Assembly: GCA_964458795.1 (NCBI GenBank)
Contig: CAYWJW010000056.1
Location: 1 to 10,056, forward strand
Source: JAJTHY01 sp964458795
GTDB taxonomy: Bacteria > Pseudomonadota > Alphaproteobacteria > Rickettsiales > Midichloriaceae
Direction of reading: 5' to 3'
DNA: 10,056 nt
The notes under the pieces are model-generated. The model was given only the letters and a program-made list of their open reading frames with translations, made no database searches and was not told where the DNA came from. Positions 6,701 through 10,056 of this stretch are shown here, piece by piece. How positions within the stretch are numbered: the first letter of the stretch is position 1; every line of letters begins with the position of its first letter. Made by a program: the position numbers and the translations under genes.

Positions 6701-8352
6701 TGAACGTGCTAAAAATAGTCCTGCTGTATATTTTCTTATTAGGCGCGGTATATGCTAATGCATCTCAAGTTAAGTTTGAATTTAATAATGAATCTATTAC
6801 TCTACACGCTAAGGTAGATCCAGGATGGAAGGTATCTGCAAATGAACCTGGTGATATTGGCGCACCATTTATCATAAATATAAAAAACTCAAAGAACATC
6901 GCAAAATACAACATAATATGGCCTAAATACGAGTCTGTTGTAGAGAAGATAGGTAATGATTCCTTCAAGAATAATTTCTATAAAGATGAATTTACCATAA
7001 AGATCGATATAAAAGCAAAGGAGCCTAATGAGCCCATTGAGTTTGATATTGAGATGCAATACGGTCTATGTAATAATGTGTGCTTGCAAGAAGAAAGCAT
7101 GTTCCACATAAGGCAACAAGATGGCAAGGTAACAGCAGTACAGCTAAGTGATGGTGAAGTCCAAGATGGCTCTGACCTTGAGTTAAACATATGGGAAGTA
7201 ATGCTATTTGCAGCGATAGGTGGACTAATTCTAAACTTCATGCCGTGTGTTTTACCGGTACTTGGTATTAAAATTCTAACTTTGGTTAAGGCAAGAGAGG
7301 CTAAAACACTCAGCTTTGCGACTGCTATGGGAATTATTATCAGCTTCTTTGTATTAGGACTTATCACAGTTTTGCTCAAGTATGCTGGAGAAGCGGTAGG
7401 TTGGGGGCTTCACTTTCAAAATGAGTACTTTATCCTTGCTCTCATCATGCTTCTTGTTGCAATGGCCAGCAATTACTATGGGGATTATGAGATAGCTTTG
7501 CCTAGAAAGTTTGCGGATGTTGCCGGTGTTGATTTAAAAAATCAATATCTAAATAGCTTCATAAGTGGAGTAATTGCTGTAATTTTAGCCACACCTTGTA
7601 CAGCTCCATTTTTAAGCGCTTCAGTAGCGTTTGCTTTAAGTGGGTCATATATGGAAGTTATAGCTACTTTTATGGCTATAGGAATAGGGATGGCATCACC
7701 ATTTCTCATCGTTCTAGTTGCACCTAAGCTCCTTAAATTTTTGCCAAAGCCAGGTCGTTGGATGGATATACTGAAGAAAGTGTTTTCAATTTTCTTTTTA
7801 GTCACGGCTATTTGGCTGATGCATATATTGGAATTAAGGGTCGGTATATACTGGGTATTAGGATTGGCCTTTACCATGCTATTGCTTCGCTTGTGGCTAA
7901 AAAGTTCTAGAGCGCGCAGTAAGTTAAAAGTTATAGCCGCTTTTATCGTCGTTTGGTTTTTGGCGTTATTCTTCAGTAGTGAAGCTCTTGATAGGTCAGA
8001 GGAAGTCGCTGGATGGAGTAAGTTTTCTGAAGTAAGTCTTGGAAGAGCTTTAAAGGATGATAGAATAGTCCTAGTCAACATTACAGCTAAATGGTGTTTA
8101 ACTTGTAAGCTTAATGAACTTAGAGTCCTGGATAATAAAGAATTATTATCTCAGTTACATAGCTTAGATGTGGTGCTACTCAAGGCTGACTATACATTCG
8201 GAGACCCAGGTATACGTGAATTTATCAAGCTGCATAATCGTCCAGGAATTCCACTTAATGTTGTATATGGCCCAAAAAATAAGCATGGCATTGTGCTAAG
8301 CGAGATTCTGGATAAAGACTCCGTACTTGCTGCAATTAATGAAGTTAAATAA
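6700..8352 (+). CDS. dsbD: Thiol:disulfide interchange protein DsbD family
   Basis: DsbD moves reducing electrons from cytoplasmic thioredoxin across the inner membrane to periplasmic proteins. All three parts are present in 550 residues. A signal peptide (about 1-21) precedes the periplasmic alpha domain (about 22-160), with the cysteine pair C124/C128 in CNNVC. The membrane domain (about 165-425) has roughly eight helices and redox cysteines C183 in MPCVLPVL and C300 in TPCTAPF. A C-terminal periplasmic thioredoxin-like domain (about 430-550) carries WCLTC (C466/C469). All six expected redox cysteines are therefore intact. The related ScsB subgroup, with a larger N-terminal domain, is the main alternative name. 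Translation starts on the last base of the ctrA stop (TAATG). The gene is followed closely by a repeat-rich spacer. Confidence 0.92.
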   Translation: MNVLKIVLLYIFLLGAVYANASQVKFEFNNESITLHAKVDPGWKVSANEPGDIGAPFIINIKNSKNIAKYNIIWPKYESVVEKIGNDSFKNNFYKDEFTIKIDIKAKEPNEPIEFDIEMQYGLCNNVCLQEESMFHIRQQDGKVTAVQLSDGEVQDGSDLELNIWEVMLFAAIGGLILNFMPCVLPVLGIKILTLVKAREAKTLSFATAMGIIISFFVLGLITVLLKYAGEAVGWGLHFQNEYFILALIMLLVAMASNYYGDYEIALPRKFADVAGVDLKNQYLNSFISGVIAVILATPCTAPFLSASVAFALSGSYMEVIATFMAIGIGMASPFLIVLVAPKLLKFLPKPGRWMDILKKVFSIFFLVTAIWLMHILELRVGIYWVLGLAFTMLLLRLWLKSSRARSKLKVIAAFIVVWFLALFFSSEALDRSEEVAGWSKFSEVSLGRALKDDRIVLVNITAKWCLTCKLNELRVLDNKELLSQLHSLDVVLLKADYTFGDPGIREFIKLHNRPGIPLNVVYGPKNKHGIVLSEILDKDSVLAAINEVK

Positions 8353-8354
8353 TT

Positions 8355-8525
8355 CAAAAAATATTTTGCAGAGGGACTTCCATTGAGCAAAATGGAGGTG
8401 TATACTAATAAACATAGGATAGAAGAAGTATTCTTAAACCTTAGAGAAACCTGTCATGCCGGGCTTGATCCGGCATCCATATTAAGGCTTCTCTAATGCT
8501 TAATAAGTTATACAGAAAGTAAGTT
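8355..8525 (+). repeat. Intergenic repeat module, copy A (left flank of cassette)
   Basis: Starting 2 bases after the dsbD stop, this stretch is related to the one that follows the dipeptidase gene (copy B, from 9745). The first 33 bases (8355-8387) match copy B at 31 positions and share GAGGGACTTCCATTGAG exactly. The next part is weaker but still alignable (22 of 30 positions from 8401 against 9792), and both copies then run into a GTCAT hairpin at the same offset of 1390 bases. Similarity continues to about 8525 with small indels. The right half is shared with the MITE-like element starting at 8452. Confidence 0.75.
8377..8398 (+). terminator. Hairpin after dsbD, possible transcript end
   Basis: CTTCCATT (8377-8384) pairs with AATGGAGG (8391-8398) around a 6-base loop; the 8-bp stem has one G-T wobble. 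It begins 24 bases after the dsbD stop. No T-run follows, so it may protect or end the 3' end of the message rather than act as a classical terminator. The pairing arm is not preserved in repeat copy B. Confidence 0.3.
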
Positions 8526-8599
8526 TGGAACCATTCGAAACTAAATTCAAATGATTTATTTTGTCAACATGGACCCCGTTGTCAAGCAACGGGGTGACA
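8452..8599. repeat. MITE-like palindromic element, complete copy
   Basis: The 148-base element is bounded by TGTCA (8452-8456) and inverted TGACA (8595-8599). Each end has a hairpin: ATGCCGG/CCGGCAT around a 7-base loop (8456-8476) at the left, and CCCCGTTG/CAACGGGG around a 5-base loop (8574-8594) at the right. Inside the hairpins lie TCCATATT and, inverted, AACATGGA. The core is AT-rich and encodes nothing. The core after the left hairpin aligns with that of the copy at 9927. The form fits a non-autonomous mobile repeat; no transposase is present in the window. It fills most of the dsbD-to-8656 spacer, which holds no gene. Confidence 0.7.
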
Positions 8600-8655
8600 A
8601 TTGATTAAAGATAAAAGTCATGGCGCTCTAATATTATGTTAAATAAAATATAAAA

Positions 8656-9114
8656 ATGAACTTCTTAAACAATGTACTTTTAATTATTATAGCCATAATC
8701 TACGGAGCTTTGCTTGGTAACTATCTCACCAGTGCATACCATAGGATCCCTGCTGGCAAACCAATTAATGGACTATCGAGGGAAAAAGGCATAAAGCCGC
8801 ATTGCTCGGTTTGCAACCATGAGCTTAAGTACTATGAATATTTTCCGATACTCTCTTGGATATTTACGCGTCAGCGTTGTAATTACTGCGGAGCACCGGT
8901 TGATAAAATATACACAATGCTGGAAGTCGGGATGATAGTGGTATCACTATCACTCTTTGCAGTATTCGGAATGAGCTTGAGCTATGTGTTGCTTACCCTG
9001 TTCATAGCTACCTTGGTTCTATTTGCAGTGCTTTATATTAAATATCGCAAATTTTACTTTAAGTCCTTTTGCTTTGTGGTAGCATCAGGCATTATTTTCA
9101 TATTGGGAGCGTGA
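8656..9114 (+). CDS. Prepilin-peptidase-like protein, N-terminal domain only
   Basis: The 152-residue protein matches the N-terminal half of type IV prepilin peptidases (family A24). It has a first membrane helix (about 5-24) followed by GNYLTSAYHRIPAGKP (21-36). A cytoplasmic zinc-ribbon-like region has cysteine pairs C50/C53 and C75/C78 and the signature YEYFPILSW (60-68). Three further hydrophobic segments (about 92-108, 109-128, 136-151) complete it. The family is usually about 250 residues; the catalytic aspartate region with its GxGD motif is absent, so it should not cleave prepilins by itself. The next frames encode a different enzyme, so no adjacent second half exists. It may be a natural short form, a remnant, or a protein with a new role. 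No Shine-Dalgarno is visible before the ATG, and a MITE-like element ends 56 bases upstream. It is followed after 2 bases by the dipeptidase gene. Confidence 0.8.
   Translation: MNFLNNVLLIIIAIIYGALLGNYLTSAYHRIPAGKPINGLSREKGIKPHCSVCNHELKYYEYFPILSWIFTRQRCNYCGAPVDKIYTMLEVGMIVVSLSLFAVFGMSLSYVLLTLFIATLVLFAVLYIKYRKFYFKSFCFVVASGIIFILGA
9105..9109 (+). promoter_or_regulatory. Ribosome binding site fixing the dipeptidase start
   Basis: GGGAG lies 7 bases before the ATG at 9117, inside the last codons of the preceding gene. Starts at the upstream in-frame ATG (9069) or GTG (9111) are less likely: the first would add 16 residues with no family similarity, and the second would leave only one base of spacing. 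Confidence 0.7.
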
Positions 9115-9116
9115 AT

Positions 9117-9740
9117 ATGGGACTACCTGAAGGTTTTGTTTATTTATCAAATATAGATCCAACCATAGTTCAAGACATGCGCTATGCGTCGAATGATAAC
9201 TTTATGGGCCGCCCGGCAAAAGGATACGAGAAGCCGGTAGCCATTCTAACTGAAGTAGCAGCAAATGCTCTCGCGGCCGCTCAGGCAGACTTCCTTAAAA
9301 TGGGATATAAAATAGTTGTATACGATGCCTATCGCCCACAAAGCGCAGTTGATGACTTTTGGAATTGGGCAAACGATAAGGAAGATACTCTTATGAAGGA
9401 TCATTATTACCCAGATTATGAAGATAAAACTCTATTATTCGATGGCTTCATCGCGCGTCTTTCTAAGCACAGTCGAGGCAGTACAGTGGACTTAAGCCTA
9501 CTTGACGCTAAAACTGGTAAACCAATTGATATGGGTGGACCATTTGACTATTTTGGCTCCGTATCGCACACTGCATGCGACACAATAACGCTAGAAGCGC
9601 AAGCGATGCGGATGATTCTTAAAACAGTCATGGAAGCCCATGGCTTTGATAACTACAGAAGAGAGTGGTGGCATTATGAGTTCCTAGACGAACCATTCAC
9701 CCGCAAACCAGAAGACCACTTCAACTTCGCCGTTGCATAA
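9117..9740 (+). CDS. D-alanyl-D-alanine dipeptidase (VanX/DdpX type, M15D)
   Basis: Zinc enzyme that hydrolyses free D-Ala-D-Ala; VanX does this in vancomycin resistance and DdpX in peptidoglycan turnover. The 207-residue length is close to VanX (202). The family residues are present: the arginine in DAYRP (70-74), the zinc-binding His and Asp of SKHSRGSTVD (H118, D125 within 116-125), and the catalytic Glu and third zinc ligand of EWWHYE (E183, H186 within 183-188). There is no signal peptide, so it acts in the cytoplasm. No VanH or VanA ligase genes are nearby, so glycopeptide resistance is not implied; salvage of D-alanine or control of cell-wall precursors is more plausible (inference). 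It follows the prepilin-peptidase-like gene by 2 bases and is probably cotranscribed. A repeat module starts right after its stop codon. Confidence 0.92.
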   Translation: MGLPEGFVYLSNIDPTIVQDMRYASNDNFMGRPAKGYEKPVAILTEVAANALAAAQADFLKMGYKIVVYDAYRPQSAVDDFWNWANDKEDTLMKDHYYPDYEDKTLLFDGFIARLSKHSRGSTVDLSLLDAKTGKPIDMGGPFDYFGSVSHTACDTITLEAQAMRMILKTVMEAHGFDNYRREWWHYEFLDEPFTRKPEDHFNFAVA

Positions 9741-9744
9741 AAAG

Positions 9745-9920
9745 CAAAAAATATTTCGCCGAGGGACTTCCATTGAGGTTTTTTTGGGGATTATAATGAT
9801 AAATATAAGATAAGAGCAGTGTAGCTGAAGGCCTCAAAATAGGTCATTCCGGACTAGATCCGGAATCTTCTTAACCTCAGTTTGGTATTAGGTTATAAAG
9901 TAATACAGCAAGTAAAGCGC
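9745..9920 (+). repeat. Intergenic repeat module, copy B (right flank of cassette)
   Basis: This is the direct-orientation partner of the module at 8355. It starts 4 bases after the dipeptidase stop with the same 33-base motif (9745-9777, 31 of 33 identical) and later has the hairpin ATTCCGG/CCGGAAT (9846-9866). The stretch AGTAATACAGCAAGTAA (from 9899) corresponds to AGTTATACAGAAAGTAA (from 8506). It contains only the left half of the MITE-like element and then abuts a further copy at 9927. No gene is seen between 9741 and the window end. Confidence 0.75.
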
Positions 9921-9926
9921 AATTCC

Positions 9927-10056
9927 TGTCATCCCGCGACGCAGGTCGCGGGATCCATGTTAAAGCTTCACTGACGCTCAGAATGTTTTATAGAAAGAGA
10001 ATTTTGGACTTTAATAATTAAAAAAGAAAAGTAATTTTCTATTGGAACATGGACCC
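9927..10056. repeat. MITE-like palindromic element, cut by window end
   Basis: Starts with TGTCA (9927-9931) and a perfect 10-bp hairpin ATCCCGCGAC/GTCGCGGGAT with a 4-base loop (9931-9954), followed by TCCATGTTAA. The core matches the element at 8452 in sequence blocks such as GCTTC, AGAAAG and TTTGGA. The window ends in AACATGGACCC (10046-10056), which is the inward side of the right-hand end in the complete copy, so only about 25 bases are missing. Confidence 0.65.

Noticed and set aside
9112..9119. Frameshift splitting a full-length prepilin peptidase between the two adjacent genes.
   Set aside because: The downstream sequence encodes a complete VanX-type enzyme, and no GxGD segment is seen in the sequence after 9114.
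9117..9740. Vancomycin-resistance gene cluster.
   Set aside because: Only the dipeptidase is present. There is no VanH, VanA-type ligase or VanRS pair, and a Gram-negative bacterium is not a normal target of glycopeptides.
8355..9777. Repeated motif as a possible CRISPR array or phage attachment sites.
   Set aside because: Only two copies 1390 bases apart with genes between them, no spacers, no cas genes and no integrase. The attachment-site idea has no tRNA or integrase to support it.

Overview
The window is AT-rich alphaproteobacterial DNA, most likely from an obligate intracellular member of the Rickettsiales (inference). Three things point there: a CtrA-family cell-cycle regulator with the full Caulobacter-type domain set, a circularly permuted two-piece tmRNA gene (an alphaproteobacterial trait), and small palindromic repeats of the kind common in Rickettsiales spacers. 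The species cannot be named from the sequence.

Layout. Positions 1-147 are a gene-free spacer holding a leftward promoter for a gene outside the window and a weak terminator for lptF. Positions 148-3157 (minus strand) hold lptF, preceded and overlapped by a large gene encoding an unknown N-terminal region joined to a zeta-toxin-like P-loop domain. Positions about 3255-3584 (minus) are ssrA, whose 3' part is easily misread as the first 50 codons of the zeta-like gene. Positions 3812-4519 (plus) encode an unrecognised protein with two membrane segments. Positions 4527-5916 (minus) are an overlapping pair, prmC and 5-formyltetrahydrofolate cyclo-ligase. Positions 5990-8352 (plus) are ctrA and a three-domain DsbD-type reductase, joined by a TAATG stop/start overlap. 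Positions 8656-9740 (plus) are a half-length prepilin-peptidase-like protein and a VanX/DdpX-type D-Ala-D-Ala dipeptidase, 2 bases apart.

The spacers on either side of this last two-gene cassette are related to each other. Each begins directly after a stop codon with a near-identical 33-base motif and carries the same module of about 170 bases in direct orientation, 1390 bases apart. Each also carries a MITE-like element built from inverted TGTCA-hairpin-TCCAT ends; the second copy runs off the right edge.

Most genes are core functions: LPS export, ribosome rescue (tmRNA and PrmC both act on translation termination or rescue), folate metabolism, cell-cycle transcription and envelope disulfide reduction. 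The accessory-looking parts are the zeta-like fusion protein, the two-membrane-segment protein, and the repeat-bracketed A24-like/dipeptidase cassette. I did not find a CRISPR array, a complete transposon or an obvious multi-gene defence system. The most unusual items are the tmRNA with its distinct tag, the zeta-like fusion protein and the repeat-flanked cassette.
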